A DNA stretch of 64,000 nt, taken from a virus. The notes beneath the pieces are model-generated. The model had not been told where the DNA came from and searched no databases. It worked only from the letters and a program-made list of their open reading frames with translations. Below are positions 41,813 to 50,137 of this stretch, one piece after another; within the stretch, counting starts at the first letter, position 1; every line of letters starts with the position of its first letter. The stretch covers positions 31,584 through 95,583 of the IMG/VR virus record IMGVR_UViG_3300036800_000073; one strand, 5' to 3'. A program made the position numbers and the translations under genes.

Positions 41813-42988
41813 ATGGCGACCTATCGCACATCGGCGGCGGGCGGCAACACCGTTTCAGGAACCAGCCCGACTGTGACCATTACGCCCGCGGTTGGCGATC
41901 TACTCATCGTCTTTTGTCAGGCAACCGGAAACACGAATGCCACACCAACCTGCTCTGATGCGAATACGGGCGGCTCTTACACCTTGATCGCCACAGCGGC
42001 GAGCAATTCGTCGCTAAACACGATGTCGGTATTCGTCCGCACGGCGACCGTTCCCAACACCACGTCAACCACGGTTACGGTAGCCTGCGGGGCACACGTC
42101 GCCGCCGAAGTGGTTGTTTACGCCTTGAGCGGAGCGACGGTCTACGGCTCGGGTGCAATTCAGCAGTTCATCACGCAGGCTAACCAGGCGGGGGCAACCG
42201 TTCCGGCTCCAACGTTCGCCAACCTGCCCAACCCGTACAACCTGATCCTGAGCGCGGTTGCAAACATTACCAACCCCGCTGGCGTAGCGGTCTCGGCGGG
42301 AAATTCTCCGACATGGACCCGCGATCAGAATGTAGGACAGACGGCCTGCGGGCTTTCGACAGAGCACACCAATAACAATCTCTCAACTAAGGCTGTGACA
42401 TGGGGCGGCACTTCCGCTTCCGCCTTTGCCTCGATGGCGATAGAGGTTGTGTCACCGCCTACGACCGCAGGCGTAAACGTTTCAAAGCTGGTGGGATATG
42501 GATTTGTGACCCCGTCAGCCGGTGTGGACGTTTCGAAGCTGGTCGGCTACGCCTTCGTGACTCCACCGCTCGGCGTCAATGTGTCGAAGCTGGTCGGCTA
42601 CGCCTTCGTGACTCCACCGCTCGGCGTCAATGTGTCAAAGCTGGTCGGCTACGCCTTCCTGACCGCAAATAACACCAATCCCCCGGTCTGGCCGGTGTTT
42701 ACGGTTCCGATTGGCTATGTGGGCAATCCGTACTCGATAGGGTGGGATTTAACGCCCGCTGCGGCTCCGACGACCTACACGCTGGTGGGCGGGGGCGCGT
42801 TTCCGGTTCCCGGCCTGACGCTAAACAGCGTCACGCTGGATCAGGGCAGCATCACCGGAACGCCGACAACCGTGGGAGTTTATTCATTCACCATTCGCGC
42901 CACAAACACCTACGGCTTCGCAGACCAACCGTTCACGATCACGATTACGGTTGGGGCTGGAGCAGGTTCTTCTACCTACGCAGGATAG
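41813..42988 (+). CDS. tail protein with 17-residue tandem repeats and Ig-like end
   Basis: 391 residues. Residues 1-215 are beta-rich (SGTSPTVTITPAVGDLLIVF). At about 220-287 there are four copies of a 17-residue repeat, GVNVSKLVGYAFVTPPL. The C-terminal part (LTLNSVTLDQGSITGTPTTV, GVYSFTIRATNTYG) is a putative Ig (He_PIG) domain. Fibre or adhesin role likely. Confidence 0.55.
   Translation: MATYRTSAAGGNTVSGTSPTVTITPAVGDLLIVFCQATGNTNATPTCSDANTGGSYTLIATAASNSSLNTMSVFVRTATVPNTTSTTVTVACGAHVAAEVVVYALSGATVYGSGAIQQFITQANQAGATVPAPTFANLPNPYNLILSAVANITNPAGVAVSAGNSPTWTRDQNVGQTACGLSTEHTNNNLSTKAVTWGGTSASAFASMAIEVVSPPTTAGVNVSKLVGYGFVTPSAGVDVSKLVGYAFVTPPLGVNVSKLVGYAFVTPPLGVNVSKLVGYAFLTANNTNPPVWPVFTVPIGYVGNPYSIGWDLTPAAAPTTYTLVGGGAFPVPGLTLNSVTLDQGSITGTPTTVGVYSFTIRATNTYGFADQPFTITITVGAGAGSSTYAG
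42470..42673 (+). repeat. four 51-bp tandem repeats
   Basis: Units begin at 42470, 42521, 42572 and 42623; units 2-4 are nearly identical, unit 1 has diverged. They keep frame and encode the 17-residue repeat. Confidence 0.85.
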
Positions 42989-42996
42989 GGGAAATC

Positions 42997-43395
42997 ATGG
43001 CAACCGCTGTAATGGCAGCAACCATATCTGTCCGGGCGCTCGATCCAATCACTTGGGAGCCGCTGCAAGGAAACGGACAAAGCTGTTTCATTTATAACCT
43101 CGCGGCCGTCGCTCAGATTCTGGCGCAGCGCTTAAAACTATTCGAGGGTGAATGGTGGGAAGACCTGGGCGACGGTCTGCCGCTGTTCCAGTCCATCCTT
43201 GGAGCCGCTGGAGGACAGCGCAATCTCCAGGTCGTGATCGAGCTGATCTCGCAGCGGATCACGCAAACGGTCTTCGTAACCGGCATCAGCTCGCTGACTG
43301 CCGCCTATAAGGGAAGAAAACTAACATTTGCCTGTACGGTCGAAACGCAATTCGGAAGCGTTTCTCTGGGCATACCATCCTCAGCCGCACTTTAG
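42997..43395 (+). CDS. baseplate wedge protein, gp25/W-like
   Basis: 132 residues: KLFEGEWWEDLGDGLPLFQS, VIELISQRITQTVFVTGISS and KLTFACTVETQFG. This is the sheath-initiating wedge subunit. Confidence 0.72.
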   Translation: MATAVMAATISVRALDPITWEPLQGNGQSCFIYNLAAVAQILAQRLKLFEGEWWEDLGDGLPLFQSILGAAGGQRNLQVVIELISQRITQTVFVTGISSLTAAYKGRKLTFACTVETQFGSVSLGIPSSAAL

Positions 43396-43406
43396 AGGGA
43401 ACAATC

Positions 43407-44855
43407 ATGGCATATGCAGCGCCAGTAGTCACCGCAGCCGGATTGTCGGTCCCCTCGTATGCCGATATCCGCGGCTCTCTGACGGCCAGCTATCAAACCA
43501 TCTTCGGCCAGACTACCTACCTGGGAAATGATGCGGCGGACTATCAGTGGATCTCCGCTGTCGCTCTGAAGCTGAGCGATAATTGCAGCCTTTGCCAGTT
43601 GGATTACAATAACCGGGCTCCGCTCACCGCGATTGGAGCGGCGCTCGATTCCCTGGTCAAGCTCAATGGGCTCGCTCGCAAAACAGCATCGTTCTCCAGC
43701 GTGATCCTTACCTTGACCGGCACCGCTTTTGCGACGATCACGAATGGCATCGTGGCCGACGCGAACGGTATTTACTGGCTGCTGCCCTCGACAGTGACCA
43801 TCGGCGTAGCCGGTACGGTCAGCGTGAGCGCGATCTGCCAGCAAGCGGGCCCGGTCAGCGCGAATGCATACACAATCACTACGCCGGTAGGCGGCTTCAC
43901 CGGGGGATGGACTTCAGTCACTAATCCCAGCGCGGCGGTGGTCGGGACGCCCATCGAAACGGACTCGCAACTTCGCGCCCGGCAATCGCTTTCCGTGGCG
44001 TTGCCATCGCTCACGCGGCTTGCAGGGACGATTGCCGGGATTGCGGCGGTGCCTGGAGTTAGTTTGTACAACGTGGTCGAGAACCAAACCAATGTCACCG
44101 ACAGCTATGGCAATACCGGCCACTCGATCACCGCCGTCGTCCAGGGCGGGACCGATCTCGCCGTGGCCACTGCCATCTATGACAATCGCGGAATCGGCCC
44201 CAATACCCAGGCTGCTACGGTCCCGACGATGACCATTGTGCCGGTCACCGATGAAACCTCGGGGAACATCACAGATATTGGTTTCGTCCGTCCGGTCGGG
44301 GTGCCGATCTTTGTAGGCATCAGCATTCACGGCCTCACCGGGGTAGCGCCTACGAGTGCGGTCACCGCCAGCATTATTACGGCGCTTGTTGCCTATCTCA
44401 ACAACTTGCAGATCGGCGAAGAGGTTACGCAAAGTGCGCTCTATGGAGCTGCTCTTTCCGTGATACCAAATCTCGCGCAGCCCATTTTCTCCATTCGCGG
44501 TTTGACGTTGGGAACCGCCGCATCCGCGCTGTTTACCGCAACGCCGGGTGCCTCCATTGGTACGGGATACATTGTCGGAGATGTCTTGGTCCCCACTGAG
44601 GCCGGAGGTTCCGGTGGATCGTTCAGTGTTACCAGCGTGGACGGCAGTGGCGGAATCACCGGACTCAGCGCCCAGCCGGTCGCCGTGGGAACGGGATATC
44701 ACGTAGCAAACAATCTGCCCACTACTGGAGGCACAGGCCTGGGAGCCCAAATGAACATTACCGCCGTGGCTCCTATTACCACCACCGATATCGCCTTGCT
44801 GTTTTACCAACTCGCGTCGGCGACTACGGCAACCGTCGCACTGGCGGTGATCTGA
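43407..44855 (+). CDS. baseplate wedge protein, gpJ-like, with inserted beta module
   Basis: 482 residues. Standard J segments: YADIRGSLTASYQTIFGQTT, ETDSQLRARQSLSVALPSLT and GVSLYNVVENQTNVTDSYGN. After LTLGTAASALFT a module GTGYIVGDVLVPTEAGGSGG to TGGTGLGAQMNITA is inserted near the C terminus; a similar module is in the sheath. Confidence 0.78.
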   Translation: MAYAAPVVTAAGLSVPSYADIRGSLTASYQTIFGQTTYLGNDAADYQWISAVALKLSDNCSLCQLDYNNRAPLTAIGAALDSLVKLNGLARKTASFSSVILTLTGTAFATITNGIVADANGIYWLLPSTVTIGVAGTVSVSAICQQAGPVSANAYTITTPVGGFTGGWTSVTNPSAAVVGTPIETDSQLRARQSLSVALPSLTRLAGTIAGIAAVPGVSLYNVVENQTNVTDSYGNTGHSITAVVQGGTDLAVATAIYDNRGIGPNTQAATVPTMTIVPVTDETSGNITDIGFVRPVGVPIFVGISIHGLTGVAPTSAVTASIITALVAYLNNLQIGEEVTQSALYGAALSVIPNLAQPIFSIRGLTLGTAASALFTATPGASIGTGYIVGDVLVPTEAGGSGGSFSVTSVDGSGGITGLSAQPVAVGTGYHVANNLPTTGGTGLGAQMNITAVAPITTTDIALLFYQLASATTATVALAVI

Positions 44856-45473
44856 ATGTCTTCGATTCAATATCTTCCCGTTGGCTACTATGCGGGACTG
44901 CTGACATCAGAATACAAACCGGCCGTGAAAATGAATGCCTGGCTAACGGCTGTGCTTAACATCGCTACCGACATTTCTACCTGTCTCGCCAGCATGTCCG
45001 CGGCCTTCGATCTGGATTATGCGCTGGGAGTGCAGCTAGATATGCTGGGGCAGATCGTCGGAGTGGCACGCACGCTGCCTTTTCAGCCGAGCGGCGGCGT
45101 GAGTCCGGTTCTTGATGATCTGACCTACCGTCTGCTGCTCAAAGCGACCATCGCCAGCGATGCGTGGGATGGGAAGATTGGGAGTCTTTACCCCATTTGG
45201 GGATCGCTGTTTACGGGTGGGCGAATCGCCATTATTGACAACCAAAATATGACTGCCACCGTTGCGCTGAGCGGATCATTCTCCTCGATCACTCAGGACA
45301 TGATCGCCGGGTATGCAACCAACGGGGCAAGCTCCGGGCCGATCATCAACGGGCTGATTATTCCGAAGCCGCAGGCGGTCCAATACAACTACTCCTTCAA
45401 CGACTTGCCTGTCTTCGGCTTCGACCGCGAGGATGCGTTCATTGCCGGATTGGGCACAGGAAAGTGGAGCTAA
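44856..45473 (+). CDS. baseplate/fibre connector (DUF2612-like)
   Basis: 205 residues: LDYALGVQLDMLGQIVGVAR, DDLTYRLLLKATIASDAWDG. This is the DUF2612 pattern, the equivalent of gpI linking wedge to fibres. Confidence 0.7.
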   Translation: MSSIQYLPVGYYAGLLTSEYKPAVKMNAWLTAVLNIATDISTCLASMSAAFDLDYALGVQLDMLGQIVGVARTLPFQPSGGVSPVLDDLTYRLLLKATIASDAWDGKIGSLYPIWGSLFTGGRIAIIDNQNMTATVALSGSFSSITQDMIAGYATNGASSGPIINGLIIPKPQAVQYNYSFNDLPVFGFDREDAFIAGLGTGKWS

Positions 45474-45474
45474 T

Positions 45475-46467
45475 ATGGGCAGCAGCAATATTCTTCCTTG
45501 GGATCAGAGTCAGACAAATATGGACGACGATCCGACGTATCTTGCCGATACGCAGCGCGTGGATGGCGGCATTGATGGAGTGGAGTTTCCGTCAAAGACG
45601 TTCAACAAATTAGCTCTTCAAACCAGCGGAGTCTCATTTGCGGTCGGTCAGTTCCTGGCCTCCAAGGGATTCACCATTACCGATTCCGATCTGTGGGGAA
45701 TCGTAGCGGCCCTGCAATCATTATTCGCGAATGTGCCGGGACGCACTCAACTCCTGTCGGTCACCTATTCGCCGCTGGTGACTCTCAACGTGGGAGTCGC
45801 ACTCGGCTTCGAGCTTACCCTTGCCGGCAATGTCGCGCTCACCATCACCGGGCTGAATGCCGGAGACACCGTCCTGCTGTTTTTTATCCAGAACAGCGCA
45901 GGAAGTCATACCATTACCTGGCCGAGTAACACCAGCGGGTTCGGACAACCGGACCCGAATCCAAATACTTTATGTGTAATGGTGGGGAAGGTGTCCGCCG
46001 ATCTCATTCTCCGCTCGTCGGCTCCTGCGATGACCGCGACCGGAATCAACAACACGGCGATTGGTCAGGATGCGGCTGCGCCGGGAACCTTTACCAATGT
46101 AGTCGTGTCCGGATCGCTGACGGCTCCGACTCCCGCTTCCTCCGACAACAGTACAGAGGCGGCGACTACGGCGTGGTGCAAGTTCGGGTTTGCCGTATCG
46201 ATCGGAGTGAACGGATACCTGAAACTACCGACCTGGCTGGGCGGCCTGCTCCTCGAATGGGGCACAGCGAATTCAGCTTCGTCGTCGCAGTCGATCACGT
46301 TTCCCCGAGCGTTCGGCAACGTATTCAGCGTGGTATGCACGCCGCTGAACTATGGGCCCAATGCTGGTCGCGCGTCTCCTTATCTCAACGGCCTCACCAC
46401 TACCGGCTTTACGCAAACCTCTGCCGGATCGACCAACTCGATCTTCTGGTTTGCTGTCGGTAACTGA
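45475..46467 (+). CDS. tail fibre protein with gp53-like C-terminal domain
   Basis: 330 residues. Residues 1-90 attach to the baseplate (FPSKTFNKLALQTSGVSFAV). The C-terminal end (LLLEWGTANSASSSQSITFP, then SIFWFAVGN) matches the gp53-like receptor domain found at the ends of many fibres. Confidence 0.7.
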   Translation: MGSSNILPWDQSQTNMDDDPTYLADTQRVDGGIDGVEFPSKTFNKLALQTSGVSFAVGQFLASKGFTITDSDLWGIVAALQSLFANVPGRTQLLSVTYSPLVTLNVGVALGFELTLAGNVALTITGLNAGDTVLLFFIQNSAGSHTITWPSNTSGFGQPDPNPNTLCVMVGKVSADLILRSSAPAMTATGINNTAIGQDAAAPGTFTNVVVSGSLTAPTPASSDNSTEAATTAWCKFGFAVSIGVNGYLKLPTWLGGLLLEWGTANSASSSQSITFPRAFGNVFSVVCTPLNYGPNAGRASPYLNGLTTTGFTQTSAGSTNSIFWFAVGN

Positions 46468-46504
46468 AGTTCTTCGCACGGCAACCGATCATTCAGGACC
46501 AATC

Positions 46505-47875
46505 ATGCGCAAACTGATTATTCTCGCCGGCCTCATGCTGGCGGCGGCGCTGTGCGCTCAGACAGTCACGCCGAACATCGCGTTGCAGCTTCCGGCCAAT
46601 GGTTCGCAGAATTGGAACCTGCCTCTCAATTACAACTTCACGCTGCTGGACCTGTATCTCGGCAATGCCCGGCCTCTTCCCCTCGGCATGACTGCGCCGC
46701 TATGGAACGCGACGACCGGGATCCAATTGAATGGCAGCTACGGCCTCACTGGACAGTGCGTGGTATCCACCGGGACTGGATCGGTCTGGCAGTCGTGCGG
46801 ATCGGGCGGGGCACCGGCACAGCTAATTGAGCCTGGCTTTATTCCACCGGCTGGCGGCCAATATGTCTTGCTCAAGCCTACGATCTGCGCGGCCACTCCC
46901 GAGTTGGCCAACACTACCGGAACCGGATACTGCGCAAGCGATAACAGCGGTGGAGGAATAGCCTGCGCCCGCTCCGGACCCCTCAGCGAATGCTTTTATC
47001 GTCTGGCCTTCAGCGGCTTCACGCTGCCAAGCTATGTCTTACAGTCGAATATCACCGCGGTCTATGCCGTCGCCAGTACAAGTTCGAGTGGCAATGAGCA
47101 CTATGCTTTAGTGGGTTTGGATTGCGGCCCCGGCCCCCACTATGTGACTCCTCAGGGTGGGTCCGGTCTGAATAGCTGGTCGCTCCAGCAAGTATCGATG
47201 CTGTGGGGATCGGTGCCGGCGATCAGCAGCGTAAGTTGCGTGACATCGGGGGGAGCGACAATTGGCGGAGGGCTTGGATCAAGCGAAGTGGCCGCAGTTG
47301 GATTGTATGTGTTTTACACCGGAGCAGCGCCGCCAGCCGATACCAATGCGCAGACTGCGTGGCCTCTTACTTACACGACCCCGTATCTGTCCATCAGTTT
47401 CCCCTACGATGTGGCGACGGACCCAATCAACACCAATGCCTACGTCGCTACCGTACCGGCCTATCTGAACCTGGCTAATACGACCGCCGCCACCGGGCCT
47501 CCTGTTGATACGACGGTGAGCCTGGTCGTTTCCAACCCAAGCACCAGCACCACGCCCACGCTCGCGGTCAATGGCCAAGCCGCCGCGACCATTGTGGGGC
47601 CGACAGGGAACCCATTGGTATCGGGCGACATATCGTCGACTTATCCAGCCAGACTGCTCTGGGACGGCACCAATTACGAACTGCAAAACCCGCAAGTCTC
47701 TGGCGGCATCGCCACGGGGATCTCCGCCTATACAGTGGCGACGTTGCCGGCAAGTCCACAAGCGCATACGATTTATCCAGTACGCGATGGTGTAACGTCT
47801 ACCGATTGCAGCACCGGGGGCGGCACCAGCCATGTCATGTGCTATTTCGATGGCTCAACCTGGGCGGCATTTTAA
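46505..47875 (+). CDS. secreted fibre-like protein with signal peptide, 456 aa
   Basis: MRKLIILAGLMLAAALCAQ is a Sec signal peptide. The mature start (NIALQLPANGSQNWNLPLNY, NFTLLDLYLG) resembles fibre attachment segments; TPTLAVNGQAAATIV, WDGTNYELQNPQ and a Cys-containing TSTDCSTGGGTSHVMCYFDG close the protein. Parts resemble the secreted protein at 18826. Surface display or export by the host is expected; why a fibre-like protein carries a signal is open. Confidence 0.6.
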   Translation: MRKLIILAGLMLAAALCAQTVTPNIALQLPANGSQNWNLPLNYNFTLLDLYLGNARPLPLGMTAPLWNATTGIQLNGSYGLTGQCVVSTGTGSVWQSCGSGGAPAQLIEPGFIPPAGGQYVLLKPTICAATPELANTTGTGYCASDNSGGGIACARSGPLSECFYRLAFSGFTLPSYVLQSNITAVYAVASTSSSGNEHYALVGLDCGPGPHYVTPQGGSGLNSWSLQQVSMLWGSVPAISSVSCVTSGGATIGGGLGSSEVAAVGLYVFYTGAAPPADTNAQTAWPLTYTTPYLSISFPYDVATDPINTNAYVATVPAYLNLANTTAATGPPVDTTVSLVVSNPSTSTTPTLAVNGQAAATIVGPTGNPLVSGDISSTYPARLLWDGTNYELQNPQVSGGIATGISAYTVATLPASPQAHTIYPVRDGVTSTDCSTGGGTSHVMCYFDGSTWAAF

Positions 47876-47876
47876 G

Positions 47877-47887
47877 ATAATAATTAT
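47877..47887. repeat. ATAATNATTAT palindrome, copy 10 (exact)
   Basis: ATAATAATTAT starts two bases after the stop codon of the secreted protein, at the end of the late cassette. Confidence 0.6.
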
Positions 47888-47917
47888 TGAAGGAGAGCAG
47901 GGAAGGGCAGGGAAGAG

Positions 47918-48064
47918 ATGGACCGTAGAAACTTTTTGAAAAGAGTCACCGGCGTTTGCGGAGAGCGCCGTGGTGCTGCACTGTGGCCTGTACTCGATGT
48001 ACTCGATAAACACGCACCATGGGAGCCCGTACTGGATAAACAAGACTGCGACGCAGATCCTTGA
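47918..48064 (+). CDS. possible small protein, 48 aa
   Basis: MDRRNFLKRVTGVCGERRGA after GGGAAGAG. The first residues look like a twin-arginine start, but no hydrophobic segment follows. Another frame across 47940-48095 (VVLHCGLYSMYSINTHHGSP) leads into the gene now lying beyond the insertion element. Only one can be real. Confidence 0.3.
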   Translation: MDRRNFLKRVTGVCGERRGAALWPVLDVLDKHAPWEPVLDKQDCDADP

Positions 48065-48087
48065 AGATGTCGGAAAGGCTGGAAGTA

Positions 48088-48095
48088 AAATGAAA
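48088..48095. repeat. target site duplication, left copy
   Basis: AAATGAAA directly outside the left inverted repeat; identical to 49685-49692. Confidence 0.9.
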
Positions 48096-48130
48096 GGGAG
48101 TTACATACTTAACTCCCTTAATGGGAAACC

Positions 48131-48448
48131 TCACGGTTTCTCTCCTCTTTCTTTCCAGATCGAGCTTCCTTCGCCGGTCTGAATCTTATCCCAAAGGAAC
48201 TGGAGTTCGGATGTTGACCAAGTATTCAAAAGTCGCCGATGGTTATGAACGGAGATGCTGCCGCCCATTTGCTGTCTCCACTGGACGATCTGGTCGATTA
48301 GGCGTTGCTTTGGGCTGGTCCGATCTGTTATCCCTTGGCGCTTTTGCTTCGGCTTATAGCTCAGAATCACGTCTGTTATCTGATTTAGAACAGCCGGAGC
48401 CTCGTTCGATACGTGGTTTTCCCAGAAGGCTAGATTTCGCTTTTTCAT
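48131..48448 (-). CDS. IS passenger protein, 105 aa
   Basis: ATGA overlap with the end of the full transposase frame. Charged and helical (MKKRNLAFWENHVSNEAPAV, LIDQIVQWRQQMGG). It lies inside the inverted repeats, hence a passenger. Function unknown. Confidence 0.6.
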   Translation of the reverse strand: MKKRNLAFWENHVSNEAPAVLNQITDVILSYKPKQKRQGITDRTSPKQRLIDQIVQWRQQMGGSISVHNHRRLLNTWSTSELQFLWDKIQTGEGSSIWKERGEKP

Positions 48449-49362
48449 GCCGTCAACCTCGCGTAGGTCAGCCGTGTTCCATCAACAGCCTTAATGAACG
48501 AGTCCAACCTATCCAGCGTGTGACGCGCGACGTTGCCAGCATTGAGGCGAAAAGTAACTTCGTTCACATAGCGCCCGGTATGTTTGGCACTGATGTGGTG
48601 CCAAGTTCCGTAAACGCCGCGTTTCAGGAGCGCCCAGACGGATTCGATGCTGTTCGTGTGGACTCAACCGCGCTTATACTCGCCAGCGCCGTGGTTTACA
48701 GTCGCGTGATAGAAGAACAGACCATCCATGCCCTGATAACCGCTAGCCTCATCCGTCATAAGCTGAGAACCGACTTCAACCTGTTCAATGATGGCACCTT
48801 GCAGCGTCTCTTTGCTCGTGTTGTCGATGGGAAATGCCATGACCGGACCGCCACGTTGCTTAATGCCCATTACCGCCGTCTTTCCCACCGCGCCACGCCC
48901 CATGCGCAGTTTGTCACACTCATGTTTGTTGGCTTCCTTGCCGCCAATGAAGCACTCGTCCACTTCGATCAGTCCAGAGAACTTGTCCATCTTCCCGGCG
49001 CACGCCTCACGGAGCCGTTGCAGCATAAACCAAGCTGTCTTTTGGGTAACGCCGATCTCCTTTGCAAGCTGCATCGAACTGATTCCCTTTCGCGCAGTAA
49101 CGACAATGTACATGGCATAAATCCACTTGTGCAGCGGAACGTGCGACCGCTCAAAGATTGTCGCTGTACGAACCGTAAAGTCTACCTTGCACTGATTGCA
49201 GCGATAGAAACCGTCTTTGCGGGTTGTGATCCTCTTACGGGTCATGCAAGACGGGCAAGTTGCCCCATCTGGCCAGAGGCGAGATTCCAGATACAGACGC
49301 GCGGTTTCTGCGTCTGGAATCATCGCAAACAATTGAAAGGTGCTGATGGTCGATCTGCTCAT
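48445..49362 (-). pseudogene. IS1595-type transposase with in-frame TGA
   Basis: A zinc-ribbon start (CPSC at 36-39, CNQC at 55-58), an HTH region (GISSMQLAKEIGVTQKTAWF), first catalytic Asp in LIEVDECFIGGKE (135) and second in LMTDEASGY (204). The codon after EYKRG is TGA (48666-48664); the same frame then reads VHTNSIESVWALLKRGVYG, which holds the family's H-N-E end of the active site, and closes at 48445. The short 232-aa form lacks the last catalytic residues. Recent point mutation is the simplest reading. Confidence 0.88.
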
Positions 49363-49620
49363 TTAGCGCCCCTCCGCCAGCAATGCACGAGCCGCTGCGC
49401 CAGCTTCTCCGATACCGTCCTTAATCCGATTTGCGAACTCGCGGTAATCTGCCAGTTTGCTGAAGACAGCATCCGCACGCTTGAAATCCTCTCGCGTCCA
49501 CCCTTCATAGTCGCCTTCACCGTGACCGTCTTCATTCATCTCGGCAAGCTCTCCGTTTGCTTCGGCGATATTGCACATGGTGCAAATGAGTTCCTTTTCT
49601 TTCTTGGTAAGTCTGGCCAT
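49363..49620 (-). CDS. IS-borne small protein, 85 aa
   Basis: MARLTKKEKELICTMCNIAE, with a good ribosome site (GGAGGATAAGCAA). It ends directly before the transposase start. The upstream AAGTATTATTAGATAC resembles the -10 region of the phage promoter at 5235. Function unknown; acidic and helical. Confidence 0.6.
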   Translation of the reverse strand: MARLTKKEKELICTMCNIAEANGELAEMNEDGHGEGDYEGWTREDFKRADAVFSKLADYREFANRIKDGIGEAGAAARALLAEGR

Positions 49621-49638
49621 TTGCTTATCCTCCATGTA

Positions 49639-49668
49639 TCTAATAATACTTCATTCCCTCGTGGGAGT
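49639..49668 (-). promoter_or_regulatory. probable IS promoter
   Basis: TTTACT, 17 nt, TATTAT on the minus strand just inside the right inverted repeat, reading into the 85-aa gene and the transposase. Confidence 0.45.
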
Positions 49669-49684
49669 AAAGTATATAAATCCC

Positions 49685-49692
49685 AAATGAAA
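49685..49692. repeat. target site duplication, right copy
   Basis: AAATGAAA; contains the start codon (49687-49689) of the following phage gene. Confidence 0.9.
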
Positions 49693-49923
49693 GTACAAGC
49701 GCGCGGATTCGTGACCAAGAAATCTTGGGGGGATTACGGGCCGCTATTGACGCGGTACGTTGTATCTATCGTTCACGAGGTGTCGCCAGAAGGAGTCAAA
49801 GCATCCATTTCGGGAGAGGTTCCTTTGATTGTCGATCAAGGATCAGATGTGGACAAGGCTCTCAGCGATGCTCTAACAGACGGAGTTTTGGTCAATGTTG
49901 TAGTGGAAATCGGAGAGAAGTAA
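49687..49923 (+). CDS. phage protein, 78 aa, displaced by the insertion
   Basis: MKVQARGFVTKKSWGDYGPL, then VSIVHEVSPEGVKASISGEV; a small beta-rich protein. Its start codon lies in the target duplication, so the insertion has removed its own upstream region (GGAAGTAAA before the left copy). Before insertion the frame may have extended upstream to about 47970. Expression is probably lost or lowered. Confidence 0.55.
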   Translation: MKVQARGFVTKKSWGDYGPLLTRYVVSIVHEVSPEGVKASISGEVPLIVDQGSDVDKALSDALTDGVLVNVVVEIGEK

Positions 49924-49932
49924 GGAAATTTA

Positions 49933-50028
49933 ATGACGACGATCTGCAAACACTGCAACGTGGAGGGCGTCCAAGTTGCGACATGTGAAAGTTATCGCGC
50001 TCCCGAGCAGGCCACAGCGGGGAATTAA
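49933..50028 (+). CDS. very small zinc-like protein, 31 aa
   Basis: MTTICKHCNVEGVQVATCES; AAGGAAATTTA precedes the ATG. CKHC and a later Cys could bind zinc. Its end lies in a terminator stem. Confidence 0.45.
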   Translation: MTTICKHCNVEGVQVATCESYRAPEQATAGN

Positions 50029-50046
50029 GCACGTAATTCCTTTTTA
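50020..50046 (+). terminator. rho-independent terminator
   Basis: GGAATTA-AGCACG-TAATTCC followed by TTTTT, at the end of the fibre/accessory unit. Confidence 0.75.
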
Positions 50047-50137
50047 ATGACCGCGCTCGATACTGCGGCGTGGAGCCCGTCGTCGCGCTTTAGTTAACAG
50101 AATGTTTCTTATCAGACATGGGAAAAGAGGAATGACT

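Larger units (their letters stand above)
48096..49684 (-). mobile_element. IS1595-family insertion sequence, 1589 bp
   Basis: Ends are imperfect 22-bp inverted repeats (48096-48117 and 49663-49684), 19 of 22 matching, beginning GGGA on each outer edge. They are flanked by a perfect 8-bp duplication AAATGAAA, the length typical of the IS1595 family. Inside, on the minus strand, lie a 85-aa gene, a transposase broken by an in-frame TGA, and a 105-aa gene coupled to it. Each inverted repeat is itself nearly palindromic, so the left one can also act as a terminator. Confidence 0.9.

Noticed and set aside
5228-49650. Shared TATTATT-TA-ATAC stretch at 5228 and 49640 as a mobile-element end
   Set aside because: Both are simply -10 regions upstream of minus-strand genes; no inverted repeat or duplication links them.
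48121-49923. Long plus-strand frame of 600 aa
   Set aside because: Runs antisense through the transposase; only its last 78 codons, from 49687, are a phage gene.
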